Part shown: positions 27,628-37,912 of the stretch, in pieces
Layout: each line of letters begins with the position of its first letter
Position numbering within the stretch: the first letter of the stretch is position 1
Origin: Carnobacterium sp. 17-4
GTDB taxonomy: Bacteria; Bacillota; Bacilli; Lactobacillales; Carnobacteriaceae
DNA: 64,000 bases
Assembly: GCF_000195575.1 (NCBI RefSeq)
Contig: NC_015391.1
Coordinates: 1,170,501 to 1,234,500, forward strand
Direction: 5' to 3'
Translations under genes and position numbers: made by a program
The notes under the pieces: model-generated
Database searches by the model: none
Seen by the model: the letters and a program-made list of their open reading frames with translations, nothing else
Told to the model about the DNA's origin: nothing

Positions 27628-28104
27628 ATGGAATTAGATTTGTATGATGAAACCAACAAAATTGCTACTGAACAAAAAGAATTAATCCAGTCGTTATTAG
27701 AATTTGCTGGAAATCATCTAGAGTTGCCAAAAGATACTGAGATGTCAGTAACGTTTGTTGATAATGAAAATATTCAAAAAATCAATAAGACGTATCGTGG
27801 AAAAGATCAACCAACGGACGTCATTAGTTTTGCAATTGAAGATGAAGCAGAAGACGAATTGATGATCAACTTTGATACTTTAGAAGAACCGATGCCAAGA
27901 AATATTGGAGATATTATTATTTCTGTTGATAAAACCGCAAGCCAAGCCGATGAATATGGACATTCTTTTGATCGAGAATTAGGATTTTTGGCCTTACATG
28001 GGTTCTTGCATTTGAATGGGTACGATCATATGACCCCTGAAGATGAAAAAGAAATGTTTGGATTGCAGAAAGAGATATTAGAAGCCTATGGACTTAAAAG
28101 ATAA
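27628..28104 (+). CDS. ybeY: rRNA maturation endonuclease YbeY
   Basis: 158 residues. The zinc motif H-x3-H-x5-H is visible as HGFLHLNGYDH near the C-terminus; NKTYRGKDQPTDVISFA and RNIGDIIIS are the other family blocks. It acts in 16S rRNA 3' end maturation and ribosome quality control. AAAAAGGAGTG precedes the ATG. The 3' end overlaps dgkA by 17 bases. Confidence 0.96.
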   Translation: MELDLYDETNKIATEQKELIQSLLEFAGNHLELPKDTEMSVTFVDNENIQKINKTYRGKDQPTDVISFAIEDEAEDELMINFDTLEEPMPRNIGDIIISVDKTASQADEYGHSFDRELGFLALHGFLHLNGYDHMTPEDEKEMFGLQKEILEAYGLKR

Positions 28105-28483
28105 AAAGGAAGTAGTGAAAAACTCTAGATTTTCAGATTCCTTTAAATACGCATTTAAGGGAGTTCTAACGGTATTTCAAGAAGAACGGAATATGCGTTG
28201 CCATATTATGATTGGTTCAATAGTCCTATTGTTTTGTGTGTTCCTTAATTTAGCTGTCAATGAATGGTTATGGGTTATTTTCAGTATATTTTTAGTGATC
28301 ATAATGGAAGTTTGGAATACGGTCATTGAAAACGTGGTTGATTTAGCTGCTGGTGAACAATATCATTCTCTGGCAAAGAAAGCGAAAGATATGGCTGCCG
28401 CAGCTGTTCTAATGACAGCAGGATTTTCCGTTGTGGTAGCAGCGATTATTATATTACCTAAATTATGGCAAATACTATTTTAA
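28088..28483 (+). CDS. dgkA: Diacylglycerol/undecaprenol kinase
   Basis: 131 residues with three membrane segments. The DgkA signature is seen as EVWNTVIENVVDLA, with the upstream FKYAFKGVLTVFQEERNMRCH block. In Gram-positive bacteria this type mostly phosphorylates undecaprenol for cell-wall carrier lipid supply. The ATG lies inside ybeY; a GTG at 28115 is an alternative but its spacing to AAGGA is very short. Confidence 0.93.
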   Translation: MDLKDKKEVVKNSRFSDSFKYAFKGVLTVFQEERNMRCHIMIGSIVLLFCVFLNLAVNEWLWVIFSIFLVIIMEVWNTVIENVVDLAAGEQYHSLAKKAKDMAAAAVLMTAGFSVVVAAIIILPKLWQILF

Positions 28484-28908
<425 letters not shown>

Positions 28909-28909
<1 letters not shown>

Positions 28910-29817
28910 TGAAAAATACAAATGAGCACAAATCAGGTTTTGTTTCTATAGTAGGACGTCCAAATGTTGGTAAATCAACGTTGTTAAATAGAATTGTAGG
29001 GCAAAAAATAGCAATCATGAGTGATAAAGCTCAAACAACAAGAAATAAAATTCAAGGGATCTACACGACTCCAGAATCACAAATCGTATTTATTGATACT
29101 CCTGGTATTCATAAACCGAAACATCGTCTAGGGGATTTCATGGTGAATTCAGCTTTTAGTGCTTTTAGAGAAGTTGATGTGATTTTATTTATGGTAAATA
29201 TTACAGAAAAACGTGGCCCTGGAGATAACTTTATTATGGAAAAACTAAAAACAGTAAAAAGTCCCGTGTTTTTAGTATTGAATAAAATTGATAAAATACA
29301 TCCAGATCAATTGCTGCCGATTATCGAAGACTACCGTTCACTAGTAGATTTTGCACAAGTTATTCCAATTTCAGCCTCTGAAGGAAATAATGTAGATACA
29401 TTATTAGAGGAAATCACAAAATATCTACCTACTGGACCTCAATTCTACCCAGAAGATCAAGTGACCGATCATCCCGAATACTTTATTGTTTCTGAATTGA
29501 TTCGTGAGAAAGTATTAGAGTTGACTAGAGAAGAAGTTCCTCATTCTGTGGCGGTAGTAGTAGAGAGTATGCAACGCAATGAACTGGGGAAAGTTCAAGT
29601 TCATGCAGCGATCATCGTAGAACGTTCAAGTCAAAAAGGTATTATTATTGGCAAGGGCGGAAAAATGCTGAAAGATATTGGTATCCGTGCGAGAAGAGAT
29701 ATCGAAGTATTGCTGGGAGACAAAATTTACCTTGATCTTTGGGTAAAAGTTCAAAAAGATTGGCGCGATCGTCAAATAAATTTACAAGACTATGGTTACC
29801 GCAAAGATGATTATTAA
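28909..29817 (+). CDS. era: GTPase Era
   Basis: 302 residues. G1 [10 protein letters not shown]3 [17 protein letters not shown]4 NKIDKI and G5 ISASEGNN are present, then a C-terminal KH domain with [14 protein letters not shown]. It assists 16S rRNA maturation and 30S assembly. Coupled to cdd by one overlapping base. Confidence 0.98.
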
Positions 29818-29832
29818 TTAGCACTAACCAAC

Positions 29833-29869
29833 TAAAAAAACAAACCATATTTTTATGGTTTGTTTTTTT
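29833..29869 (+). terminator. Terminator between era and recO
   Basis: Arms AAAAAACAAACCATA and TATGGTTTGTTTTTT with a four-T loop and a T run. It may end or weaken transcription from the phoH-era cluster before recO. Confidence 0.88.
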
Positions 29870-29902
29870 AAGCGGAGATTGTATCTCGTAGGAGGATTCT
29901 AA

Positions 29903-30712
29903 ATGGCTCAAGTAGAAGAAGTAGAAGGCATTGTGCTATCTGTGCGAAATCATCGCGAAAACGATCAATTAGTTAAATTATTTACTAATCGCTTTGGCAA
30001 GAGAATGTTTTTTGTTAAAGGAACCAGAAAGCAAAAGAACAAACTTAGAACTGCGGTGTTGCCATTTACGAAAGCGACGTATATTGCGGACATTCGTGAC
30101 ACTGGGCTTTGTTTTATAAGAGATGCAAAAGAAGTTGATCAGTATAAAAGTATGCAAACCGATATTTTCTTAAATGCTTATGCAACGTATATTTTGAATT
30201 TAGCAGATGCAGCTTTAGATGATGGAATTGTGGATAGTACGTTATTTCATAAGATAGACCGGTGTTTAACCGAAATCGATGAAGAAACGGATCCTGAGAT
30301 TGTCGTGAATATATTTGAAATACAGATTCTTCCATACTTTGGTGTTTCGCCCGAATTAAGAGGCTGTCGGGTATGCGGGAATACTGAGGGACCTTTTGAT
30401 TACTCAGGCAGTTATGGTGGCCTACTATGCCAAAATCATTGGCATTTAGATCGTCACCGTTACCATGCAAGCAGAAGAGCGATTCATTTTATTCGTTTGT
30501 TTTCAGTGGTCTCGTTGGATCAGTTAGGTGCTATTACAGTTAAAGAGGAAACAAAGCGAGAGATCAGGACGTTGATTGACCTCATCTATGAAGAGTCTGT
30601 CGGAATAAAGTTGAAAAGTAAAAAATTTATCGATCAAATGTATACTTGGGGTAACCTCCTAATAGATAAGAGAGTTCCTCCGAATGAAACACCAGACGAG
30701 AATGAAAAGTAA
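29903..30712 (+). CDS. recO: DNA repair protein RecO
   Basis: 269 residues. N-terminal OB fold (VEGIVLSVRNHRENDQLVKLFT), a helical middle part, and a C-terminal zinc-finger region with GCRVCGNTEG. It loads RecA on SSB-coated single strands with RecFR. TAGGAGG precedes the ATG. era-recO-glyQS is a conserved order in Firmicutes. Confidence 0.94.
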   Translation: MAQVEEVEGIVLSVRNHRENDQLVKLFTNRFGKRMFFVKGTRKQKNKLRTAVLPFTKATYIADIRDTGLCFIRDAKEVDQYKSMQTDIFLNAYATYILNLADAALDDGIVDSTLFHKIDRCLTEIDEETDPEIVVNIFEIQILPYFGVSPELRGCRVCGNTEGPFDYSGSYGGLLCQNHWHLDRHRYHASRRAIHFIRLFSVVSLDQLGAITVKEETKREIRTLIDLIYEESVGIKLKSKKFIDQMYTWGNLLIDKRVPPNETPDENEK

Positions 30713-30744
30713 ATATTGACAATAGTCAATATTACAGGTTAATA
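30711..30744 (+). promoter_or_regulatory. glyQS promoter with an overlapping palindrome
   Basis: TTGACA at 30715-30720, an 18-bp spacer and TAATAT at 30739-30744. The -35 lies inside a perfect 9-bp inverted repeat, AATATTGAC-aata-GTCAATATT (30711-30732), that begins in the recO stop codon. Without a T run it looks more like an operator than a terminator. Confidence 0.6.
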
Positions 30745-30968
30745 TAGTAATAAGTGAATAACCAGCGATGAAAGAAAAGAGTAAAAATTTTCCCTCTATT
30801 TAAGAGCGAACTTGGGATAGTGAAAGCCAAGTATAGACAAAGTTTTGAAAGGCCTTCTGGAGCTGATTACAAAAAGAGATGCTAGTTTTTTATAAGCTAG
30901 AATTAGGGTGGAACCGCGATTGTACTATCGTCCCTATGCTGATCCTGATCAGCATAGGGACTTTTTTT
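30745..30968 (+). promoter_or_regulatory. T-box leader controlling glyQS
   Basis: Seen: the T-box sequence AGGGTGGAACCGCG at 30905-30918 and a terminator with arms GTCCCTATGCTGATC and GATCAGCATAGGGAC plus a T run (30930-30968). The specifier GGC (glycine) is at 30851-30853 in the context TGAAA-GGC-CTTC. The glycine specifier agrees with the genes downstream. Confidence 0.94.
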
Positions 30969-31020
30969 GTATTATTTTTTAGTTACCCATTAGGATTTGA
31001 AATGAAAAGGAGAATGCCGA

Positions 31021-31932
31021 ATGAAAGAAAATAGTTTAACGTTTCAAGAAATCATTTTGACTTTACAAAAATATTGGTCTGATCAAGGGTGTCTATTGCT
31101 CCAATCCTATGACACAGAAAAAGGTGCAGGAACGATGAGTCCTTATACGTTTTTACGTGCTATTGGACCTGAACCATGGAATGCAGCTTATGTAGAGCCT
31201 TCAAGACGTCCAGCAGATGGCCGTTATGGTGAAAATCCAAACCGTTTATTCCAACATCATCAATTTCAAGTCGTTATGAAACCTTCACCGGATAACATCC
31301 AAGAACTTTATTTAGAAAGCCTTCGCTTATTAGGCATTGATCCTTTAGAACACGATATTCGTTTTGTGGAAGACAACTGGGAAAATCCTTCTATGGGATG
31401 TGCAGGTTTAGGTTGGGAAGTTTGGTTAGATGGAATGGAAATCACTCAATTTACGTATTTCCAACAGGTTGGTGGGTTAGAATGCAATCCTGTAACCAGT
31501 GAGATCACATTTGGTTTAGAACGTTTAGCTTCTTACATTCAAGATGTCGACAGTGTTTATGACATTGAATGGACAAAAGGCGTGAAATATGGCGAAATCT
31601 TTATTCAACCTGAATACGAGCATTCAAAATACGCTTTTGAAAATAGCAATCAAGAAATGCTTCTAATGTTATTTAATGAATATGAAAAAGAAGCTACTAC
31701 CCAAATTGAAGCAGGCCTGGTTCACCCAGCCTATGATTATGTTTTAAAATGTAGTCACACCTTTAATTTATTAGACGCAAGAGGGGCCGTTTCAGTTACA
31801 GAACGTGCCGGTTATCTGGCTCGTATTCGTAAAATGGCTCGTTCAATTGCAAAAGCTTTCGTTACAGAACGTGAAAAATTAGGATTCCCTTTGCTTCAAG
31901 GTCAATCTATCGAAAATAAGGAGGCAAAGTAA
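31021..31932 (+). CDS. glyQ: Glycyl-tRNA synthetase alpha subunit
   Basis: 303 residues, catalytic subunit of the alpha2-beta2 enzyme. Seen: [18 protein letters not shown] at the N-terminus, [36 protein letters not shown] and [16 protein letters not shown]. Followed one base later by glyS. The 3' end contains the AAGGAGG site for glyS. Confidence 0.98.
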   Translation: MKENSLTFQEIILTLQKYWSDQGCLLLQSYDTEKGAGTMSPYTFLRAIGPEPWNAAYVEPSRRPADGRYGENPNRLFQHHQFQVVMKPSPDNIQELYLESLRLLGIDPLEHDIRFVEDNWENPSMGCAGLGWEVWLDGMEITQFTYFQQVGGLECNPVTSEITFGLERLASYIQDVDSVYDIEWTKGVKYGEIFIQPEYEHSKYAFENSNQEMLLMLFNEYEKEATTQIEAGLVHPAYDYVLKCSHTFNLLDARGAVSVTERAGYLARIRKMARSIAKAFVTEREKLGFPLLQGQSIENKEAK

Positions 31933-31933
31933 T

Positions 31934-34018
31934 ATGACTAAAAATCTGTTGTTAGAAATCGGTTTAGAAGAAGTTCCAGCTCATATCGTTACTCCGAGCA
32001 GCAAACAATTAACACAAAAAGTAGCTGCCTTTTTAAAAGAAAATAGGTTAGCACACGGAGAAGTGATTCCTTTTTCAACGCCTCGTCGTCTAGCGGTCAT
32101 TGTGAAGGATATCGCCGAAAAACAAGAAGACATTGAAGAATCTGTAAAAGGCCCTGCTAAAAAAATAGCTCAAGATGCTGAAGGAAATTGGAGTAAAGCA
32201 GCTATTGGATTTGCGCGAGGACAAGGGGCAACGACAGAGGACATTTATTTCAAATCAATCAAAGACGTTGAATATGTTTATGTAGATAAATTTATTTCAG
32301 GTAAAACCGTTAAAGATATTTTAGTTGGTTTAGATGAAGTAATCACATCTATGACTTTCCCCGTAAGTATGCATTGGGGAAGCCACTCATTTAAATACAT
32401 CCGCCCATTTCATTGGTTGACTGCGATGTTGGATGAAGAAGTGATTCCTTTTGAAATCTTGGATGTTCAAACAGCAAATACCTCACGCGGACACCGTTTT
32501 TTAGGACAAGATGTCACTTTTGCTAGTGCATTAGACTATGAAAAAACGTTAGAAAACGTTTATGTAATTGCGGACAGTGCCAAACGTAAACAAATGATCG
32601 TTAGTCAAATTGAAGAGTTGATGGAAGCAAATCAATGGTCTGTTACATTTGATGAAAAATTACTAGAAGAAGTAAACAATTTGATTGAATACCCAACTGC
32701 TTTTTATGGCTCATTTGATAAAAAATACCTCGATTTACCAGAAGAAGTATTGATTACATCGATGAAAGACCATCAGCGTTATTTTGGAGTGAAAGACGGC
32801 GAAGGAATTATTTTACCTTACTTTATCTCTGTTCGTAATGGAAATGCTGAACACATTGAGACAGTTGCAAAGGGAAATGAAAAAGTATTGACTGCCCGCT
32901 TAGATGATGGTCAATTTTTCTTTGAAGAAGACCAAAAATTAACGATCGCTTCTTGTGTAGATCGTTTAAAACAAGTAACTTTTCATGAAAAAATCGGTTC
33001 AATCTATGAAAAAATGAACCGAGTACAAGCTATTGCTCAATTAATTGGGAAACAAGTTGGCTTAACGACGACTGAGTTAACTGATTTAAATCGTGCCTCT
33101 GAAATTTATAAATTTGATTTGGTAACCAATATGGTAGGAGAATTCCCTGAATTACAAGGAATCATGGGTGAAAAGTATGCCTTGATGCAAGGTGAGAATC
33201 CAACTGTAGCTGCTGCTATCAGAGAACACTACATGCCAATCTCAAGTGAAGGAGAACTTCCACAATCGTCTGTCGGAGCAGTATTAGCTATTGCCGATAA
33301 ATTGGAAAGTGTCTTGAGTTTCTTCGCAGTCGGAATGATTCCAACTGGATCTAATGATCCATATGCCTTGAGACGTCAGACATACGGTATTGTTCGCATT
33401 ATTGAATCAAAAAATTGGGTTTTCCCTATGGATTCACTTAAAGAAGGCATTTTAGCTGCTCCAGTCATCAATCAGAGCGCTTTGATTGAAGGTTACCAAT
33501 CAAGTACTGCACAAGTCATTGATTTCATTAAAGCTCGTGTACGACAATTATTGATGGCAGAGAGCATTCGCCATGATGTTATCGATGCGGCTTTAAATTC
33601 TCGCCAAGAAAATGTGCTGAAATTGATCGAAGCAAGTCGAATCATCAATGGTCATTTATCAGATGCTATTTTTAAATCAACCATCGAAGCGTTGACGCGT
33701 GTCTTAAATCTAGCTGATAAAGGGAAAGAACTACTTGCTCAAGAGCAAGCATCAGTTGATCCTGCTTTATTTGAAACAATATCTGAAAAAAACTTACATG
33801 ACTCTTTTGCTAAAATTGCAACAAAGTCTAGCCAAGAAAACAGCAGTCAAAGCTACGAAGCTTTTGAACAGCTACAACCATTGATCGAAGCCTTTTTTAA
33901 TGAAAATATGGTTATGGCAGACAATGAAGCGGTTCGAAATAACCGATTAGCGTTATTGATGCAGATCTCTGATTTTGTGTTATCTTTTGCAAGTGTAGAC
34001 AAATTAGTTGTTAAATAA
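31934..34018 (+). CDS. glyS: Glycyl-tRNA synthetase beta subunit
   Basis: 694 residues, the usual length. [15 protein letters not shown] begins the protein; middle blocks include [23 protein letters not shown] and [13 protein letters not shown]; the HD-like and C-terminal anticodon domains follow ([29 protein letters not shown]). It carries tRNA recognition and is required for charging together with GlyQ. Confidence 0.98.
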   Translation: MTKNLLLEIGLEEVPAHIVTPSSKQLTQKVAAFLKENRLAHGEVIPFSTPRRLAVIVKDIAEKQEDIEESVKGPAKKIAQDAEGNWSKAAIGFARGQGATTEDIYFKSIKDVEYVYVDKFISGKTVKDILVGLDEVITSMTFPVSMHWGSHSFKYIRPFHWLTAMLDEEVIPFEILDVQTANTSRGHRFLGQDVTFASALDYEKTLENVYVIADSAKRKQMIVSQIEELMEANQWSVTFDEKLLEEVNNLIEYPTAFYGSFDKKYLDLPEEVLITSMKDHQRYFGVKDGEGIILPYFISVRNGNAEHIETVAKGNEKVLTARLDDGQFFFEEDQKLTIASCVDRLKQVTFHEKIGSIYEKMNRVQAIAQLIGKQVGLTTTELTDLNRASEIYKFDLVTNMVGEFPELQGIMGEKYALMQGENPTVAAAIREHYMPISSEGELPQSSVGAVLAIADKLESVLSFFAVGMIPTGSNDPYALRRQTYGIVRIIESKNWVFPMDSLKEGILAAPVINQSALIEGYQSSTAQVIDFIKARVRQLLMAESIRHDVIDAALNSRQENVLKLIEASRIINGHLSDAIFKSTIEALTRVLNLADKGKELLAQEQASVDPALFETISEKNLHDSFAKIATKSSQENSSQSYEAFEQLQPLIEAFFNENMVMADNEAVRNNRLALLMQISDFVLSFASVDKLVVK

Positions 34019-34043
34019 CCTTTAGCAAATAAGTTTACTTTAT

Positions 34044-34081
34044 ACTCCATTAAGGATAGAATTTTCCTTAGTGGGGTTTTT
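34044..34081 (+). terminator. Terminator of glyQS
   Basis: Arms ACTCCATTAAGG and CCTTAGTGGGGT pair with G-U pairs, followed by five T. Confidence 0.72.
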
Positions 34082-34109
34082 GTTTAATTGGACAAAGGAG
34101 TGGAAAAAT

Positions 34110-34484
34110 ATGACTAATCATCCCTTAACTATGAAACGAGTTTATGAAAAAGTAGAAAAAGAAGATGGGTACCGTATTTTAGTAGATAGACTATGGCCAA
34201 GAGGAGTAGCGAAAGAAAAAGCCAATATAAAAGAATGGGCAAAAGAAATTACACCAACTCCAATGATTCGTAAAGCGTTTAACCATCAACCGCAAAAATT
34301 TGATGCGTTTAAACAAGCTTATTGGGCTGAATTAGAAGCCAATCCACACGCGGAAAAATTTAAACAGCATATCTTTGAACAATTGCAACAAACGCCGGTG
34401 ACGTTTATCTATGCTGCTAAAGATGAACAATACAATCATGTAGTAATTTTGATGGAGTATGTTCAAACTAAACAAGTTACATAA
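34110..34484 (+). CDS. DUF488 family protein
   Basis: 124 residues from the ATG at 34110, eight bases after AAAGGAG; the frame opens earlier only inside the glyQS terminator. The family block ILVDRLWPRGVAKEKA is followed by KEWAKEITPT, and the end has TFIYAAKDEQYNHVVILMEYV, as in YeaO-like proteins. Function unknown. Its 3' flank (34492-34507) has a 16-nt exact match to the last unit of the palindromic array at 3152-3167. Confidence 0.85.
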   Translation: MTNHPLTMKRVYEKVEKEDGYRILVDRLWPRGVAKEKANIKEWAKEITPTPMIRKAFNHQPQKFDAFKQAYWAELEANPHAEKFKQHIFEQLQQTPVTFIYAAKDEQYNHVVILMEYVQTKQVT

Positions 34485-34530
34485 AAAATATTTTATTAAT
34501 CAAATGAGCTAAACCAGATTGGAGGATTCT

Positions 34531-36246
34531 ATGTTAAAACGTTTTTTTAGTTATTATAAGCCGTATAAAAAATTATTTATCTTAGATTTTAGCTGTGCGA
34601 TACTTGCAGCTGTTTTAGAATTGTCTTTTCCGCTAGTAGTTAATCGAGTAGTCGATGACCTTTTGCCTTCAGCAAATTGGACATTGATTGTTACAGTTTC
34701 GCTATCTTTATTGTTTTTGTATGTTGTAAATACTTATTTGCAGTATGTCGTTGTTTATTTCGGGCACAAACTGGGTGTGAATATCGAGACAGATATGCGT
34801 CGCGAATTATATGGCCACTTGCAAGAGCAGCCGTTCAGTTATTACGACAATCAAAAGACAGGGAAGTTAATGACGCGCTTGACAACGGACTTATTCGAAA
34901 TATCGGAAGTTGCTCATCATGGTCCTGAAGATGTGTTTATTACCATCATTACTTTAGGTGGAGCCTTTTTACTGATGTTAACAGTGCACGTTCAATTAGC
35001 TTTGGCAACGTTTGTAATGATTCCTTTTATCACGATTGCATTAGTGTTTTTCAATAAACGCATGACCAAAATCAATACAAAGATCTTTAATGATTTAGGC
35101 GAATTTAGTGCAGGTATTGAGTCTTCCGTTAGTGGGATACGTGTGGTTCAAGCCTTTGCAAATGAAGAACACGAAGCCGGAAGATTTGAGTTACTTAATC
35201 AAGCTTACCGATCATCAAAAATTTTATTCTATAAGATGATGGCAATCAGCTCTTCATATAATTATTTACTGATTCGTTTAATTAATTTGTTTGCCTTATT
35301 TTTTGGAGCGTATTATACGATCCAAGGTGAAATAAGTTATGGTGATTTTGTAGGATTTATCTTATTATCTAATGTATTTGTTCGTCCGATTGAAAAAGTG
35401 AACACGATGATTGAAAGTTATCCTAAAGGAATTGCAGGATTTAAGAGATTAACAGAAGAACTTGATAAAAAACCTACTATTCAGGACAAAGAAAATGCCA
35501 TTGAAGTCGACCGCTTAAAAGGGGATATTGAGTACAAACAAGTTTCATTTTGGTACGACTCATCCAAAAAAGTGTTGGACAAAATCAATTTATCGATTCG
35601 TGCAGGTGAAACGGTAGCGTTTGTTGGCCCTAGTGGAGCAGGGAAGACGACTATCTGTAATTTGCTGCCTCGTTTTTATGAGGTCAGTGAAGGAGAAGTA
35701 ACCATCGATGGAATCAACATTCAAGATATGACGATGCAGTCATTGCGGGATCAAGTTGGTGTTGTCCAACAAGATGTGTACCTTTTCCCAGGGAGCATCA
35801 GAGAAAATGTGGCCTATGGGAAATTAGATGCTAGTGAAGAAGAAATACGTAAAGCAGTCCAATTAGCTCATTTGGAAAAAGTTGTTGACGAGATGCCGGA
35901 AGGGCTGGATACGATTATTGGTGAGCGAGGCGTAAAATTATCTGGCGGTCAAAAACAACGCTTATCTATTGCGCGCATGTTTTTAAAGAATCCTCCGATT
36001 TTAATTTTAGATGAAGCAACCTCTGCTTTGGATACTGAAACAGAACAAGTGATTCAAGAATCTTTAAACTCATTGGCTGAAGGTCGTACGACGTTGATTA
36101 TTGCGCATCGTTTAGCGACGATCAAGCACGCTACACGCATTATCGTGGTAAGTGAAGAAGGGATTGCTGAACAAGGCAGTCACGAAGAATTATTAGCAAA
36201 AAATGGGCCATATAAGAGATTGTATGAGGCTCAATTTAGTCAATAA
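34531..36246 (+). CDS. ABC exporter, homodimeric type
   Basis: 571 residues from the ATG at 34531; GGAGG lies just before it, so the in-frame TTG 12 bases upstream is not used. Six membrane helices, then an ATPase domain with Walker A GPSGAGKTT, LSGGQKQRLS, LILDEATSALD and IAHRLAT. All catalytic residues are present, unlike the first gene of the window, so a homodimer is expected. Multidrug or lipid export is likely by family (YfiB/BmrA/MsbA-like); substrate unknown. Confidence 0.92.
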   Translation: MLKRFFSYYKPYKKLFILDFSCAILAAVLELSFPLVVNRVVDDLLPSANWTLIVTVSLSLLFLYVVNTYLQYVVVYFGHKLGVNIETDMRRELYGHLQEQPFSYYDNQKTGKLMTRLTTDLFEISEVAHHGPEDVFITIITLGGAFLLMLTVHVQLALATFVMIPFITIALVFFNKRMTKINTKIFNDLGEFSAGIESSVSGIRVVQAFANEEHEAGRFELLNQAYRSSKILFYKMMAISSSYNYLLIRLINLFALFFGAYYTIQGEISYGDFVGFILLSNVFVRPIEKVNTMIESYPKGIAGFKRLTEELDKKPTIQDKENAIEVDRLKGDIEYKQVSFWYDSSKKVLDKINLSIRAGETVAFVGPSGAGKTTICNLLPRFYEVSEGEVTIDGINIQDMTMQSLRDQVGVVQQDVYLFPGSIRENVAYGKLDASEEEIRKAVQLAHLEKVVDEMPEGLDTIIGERGVKLSGGQKQRLSIARMFLKNPPILILDEATSALDTETEQVIQESLNSLAEGRTTLIIAHRLATIKHATRIIVVSEEGIAEQGSHEELLAKNGPYKRLYEAQFSQ

Positions 36247-36256
36247 AGTAGATATA

Positions 36257-36311
36257 AAAAGAAACCACTTATGAGGATTTAACAAAATACCTTGTATAAG
36301 TGGTTTCTTTT
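36257..36311. terminator. Bidirectional terminator between the ABC gene and the phosphoesterase
   Basis: Arms AAAGAAACCACTTAT and ATAAGTGGTTTCTTT, with a 23-nt loop, lie between convergent genes. A and T runs flank it, and the arm overlaps the phosphoesterase stop. Confidence 0.82.
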
Positions 36312-37146
36312 ATTTAGTGCGTTCAAGGGTAATCACTAACAGATGGGGTTTGTTATTGATACGAAAAGGAAATAGGCTATTTCCAATTCCTCTGCTAACG
36401 ACTAATTTTTTTGAGGGGTCTACTTCACTATTATAGATTCCTGTGGTGTATTTAGGAAAAAAGCCCTGACCAGGAGCGTACAACGGACCTATAAGAGGGA
36501 TTCTTATTTGGCCACCATGAGCATGACCGCTAAATGTGATATCTGGTTCAATAAGAGGGTTAGAAGTTAGATAGTCTTCAAAATATTCAGGGTGATGAGC
36601 GAGTAACAATACGGGCATGTCCGTTATAGGATTTATCATAGGCACATCAATAGGATAATCTTCATCTTTAACACCTACTAAAGCTAACTGAGCACCGTTG
36701 AATTCTATAGTAATCTGTTCATTGTTTAATAATGTAACTCCGCTTTGATTGATTTCTTGATCCCATTCATCTAATTGACCGCTGCTCGTTTCGTGGTTTC
36801 CCGATACAGCATAAGTTGGCGCAAGAGCACTCAAGGAGCGGCCAAATTCTTCTAAAGGTATCTTACTTAAGTCAGCTGTGCGGTCAATTAAATCTCCAGT
36901 TAAGAAAATCAGATCTGGTTGAGCTTGTTCGATTTCAGAAAGCAACGTTTCAATTGAGATGCGGTTTCTTTCAAAATGGGTATCTGATACGTGGACGATT
37001 TTTAATTGATCTAATTCTGGGGGTAGATCATCGAGTGCAATCGTTTGGTACTCAACGTCTAATGAACGATTTTGATAGTAACCATATAGACAAAAGGGAA
37101 GCGTTAAACTGATCAAGATAAGTAAACTGAGTTTAAATAGTTTCAT
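36310..37146 (-). CDS. Membrane-anchored metallophosphoesterase
   Basis: 278 residues. An N-terminal hydrophobic segment (about 4-22) is followed by the calcineurin-like metal sites: HVSDTHFER, DLIFLTGDLIDR, SGNHET, LLLAHHPEYFED and FSGHAHGGQIRIP. The layout resembles YaeI/YkuE, the latter a Bacillus cell-wall-associated phosphoesterase. Substrate unknown. GGAGG precedes the ATG. It is the only minus-strand gene in this stretch. Confidence 0.9.
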   Translation of the reverse strand: MKLFKLSLLILISLTLPFCLYGYYQNRSLDVEYQTIALDDLPPELDQLKIVHVSDTHFERNRISIETLLSEIEQAQPDLIFLTGDLIDRTADLSKIPLEEFGRSLSALAPTYAVSGNHETSSGQLDEWDQEINQSGVTLLNNEQITIEFNGAQLALVGVKDEDYPIDVPMINPITDMPVLLLAHHPEYFEDYLTSNPLIEPDITFSGHAHGGQIRIPLIGPLYAPGQGFFPKYTTGIYNSEVDPSKKLVVSRGIGNSLFPFRINNKPHLLVITLERTK

Positions 37147-37297
37147 TTGAACCTCCTAACTGAAATCGTTTTTTAAAGTATAGCATATTTAGAAATAGTT
37201 CCTACACATAAGAAGTTTTGTTTAAAGGCTTCAAACGTGGTCAATTAAGGTATAATAAGATTAAAACGAGCGCAATAATGGAAAAGGACTGATTTTT

Positions 37298-37816
37298 ATG
37301 GAGGCAACGAAAAGAAGAGACAGCATTATTTCAATTTTATCACAAGAAAACAGACCCATAAGTGCAAGGAATCTGGCTGCGCGATTAAATGTGAGTCGCC
37401 AAATTATTGTGGGCGATGTGGCTTTGTTAAGAGCGAGTGGAGTTGATGTCATCGCTACCCCAAAAGGATACGTATTGGAATCTGCTTCTATGACGAACAA
37501 ATATCTTGGCCAATTAGCTAGTTCCCATAGTGCAGCAGAAACAAAAACTGAATTGTATGCTGTAGTAGACAATGGAGGAGAAGTGGTTGATGTTATCGTT
37601 GAGCACCCGATATACGGAGAATTAAAAGGACGGTTAATGATTTCTTCGCGATATGATGCCGATCAATTTATGGAGGCAATCAAAAATAAACAAGCCAACT
37701 TACTATCTGAATTAACCGGTGGCGTTCATTTGCATACAATAGCTTGTCCAGACAAAAAAACGTTTGATCGAATCAAAAAAGAATTGAATACCTTAGGGTT
37801 TTTATACAAAAATTAA
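37298..37816 (+). CDS. niaR: Niacin-responsive repressor NiaR
   Basis: 172 residues. An N-terminal HTH (IISILSQENRPISARNLAARLNVSRQIIVGDVALLRASG) is followed by the 3H domain with conserved His in EHPIYGELKGR, SELTGGVHLHTIACPD. By family it represses NAD synthesis and niacin uptake genes with nicotinic acid as corepressor. Two NiaR-like palindromes lie directly downstream, in front of niaX. A -10 TATAAT at 37251-37256 precedes the gene. Confidence 0.9.
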   Translation: MEATKRRDSIISILSQENRPISARNLAARLNVSRQIIVGDVALLRASGVDVIATPKGYVLESASMTNKYLGQLASSHSAAETKTELYAVVDNGGEVVDVIVEHPIYGELKGRLMISSRYDADQFMEAIKNKQANLLSELTGGVHLHTIACPDKKTFDRIKKELNTLGFLYKN

Positions 37817-37818
37817 AA

Positions 37819-37879
37819 GGTGTCTTGACATCTTTTTGAAAACACCTATAATTAAATTTATTAACGTGTCTTGACACGT
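37819..37879 (+). promoter_or_regulatory. niaX promoter with two NiaR-like operators
   Basis: TTGACA at 37825-37830, a 16-bp spacer and TATAAT at 37847-37852. Palindrome 1, GGTGTC-tt-GACATC (37819-37832), covers the -35. Palindrome 2, ACGTGTC-tt-GACACGT (37864-37879), is perfect and lies just past the start site. Both share the TGTCTTGACA core known for NiaR boxes. Binding at both would block the promoter. Confidence 0.82.
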
Positions 37880-37912
37880 GTAAATGCGCATTTAATGATA
37901 GGAGTTGTTGAA

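Noticed and set aside
30711-30732. Terminator for recO
   Set aside because: The perfect palindrome has no T run and overlaps a -35 box, so it is listed as a promoter element.
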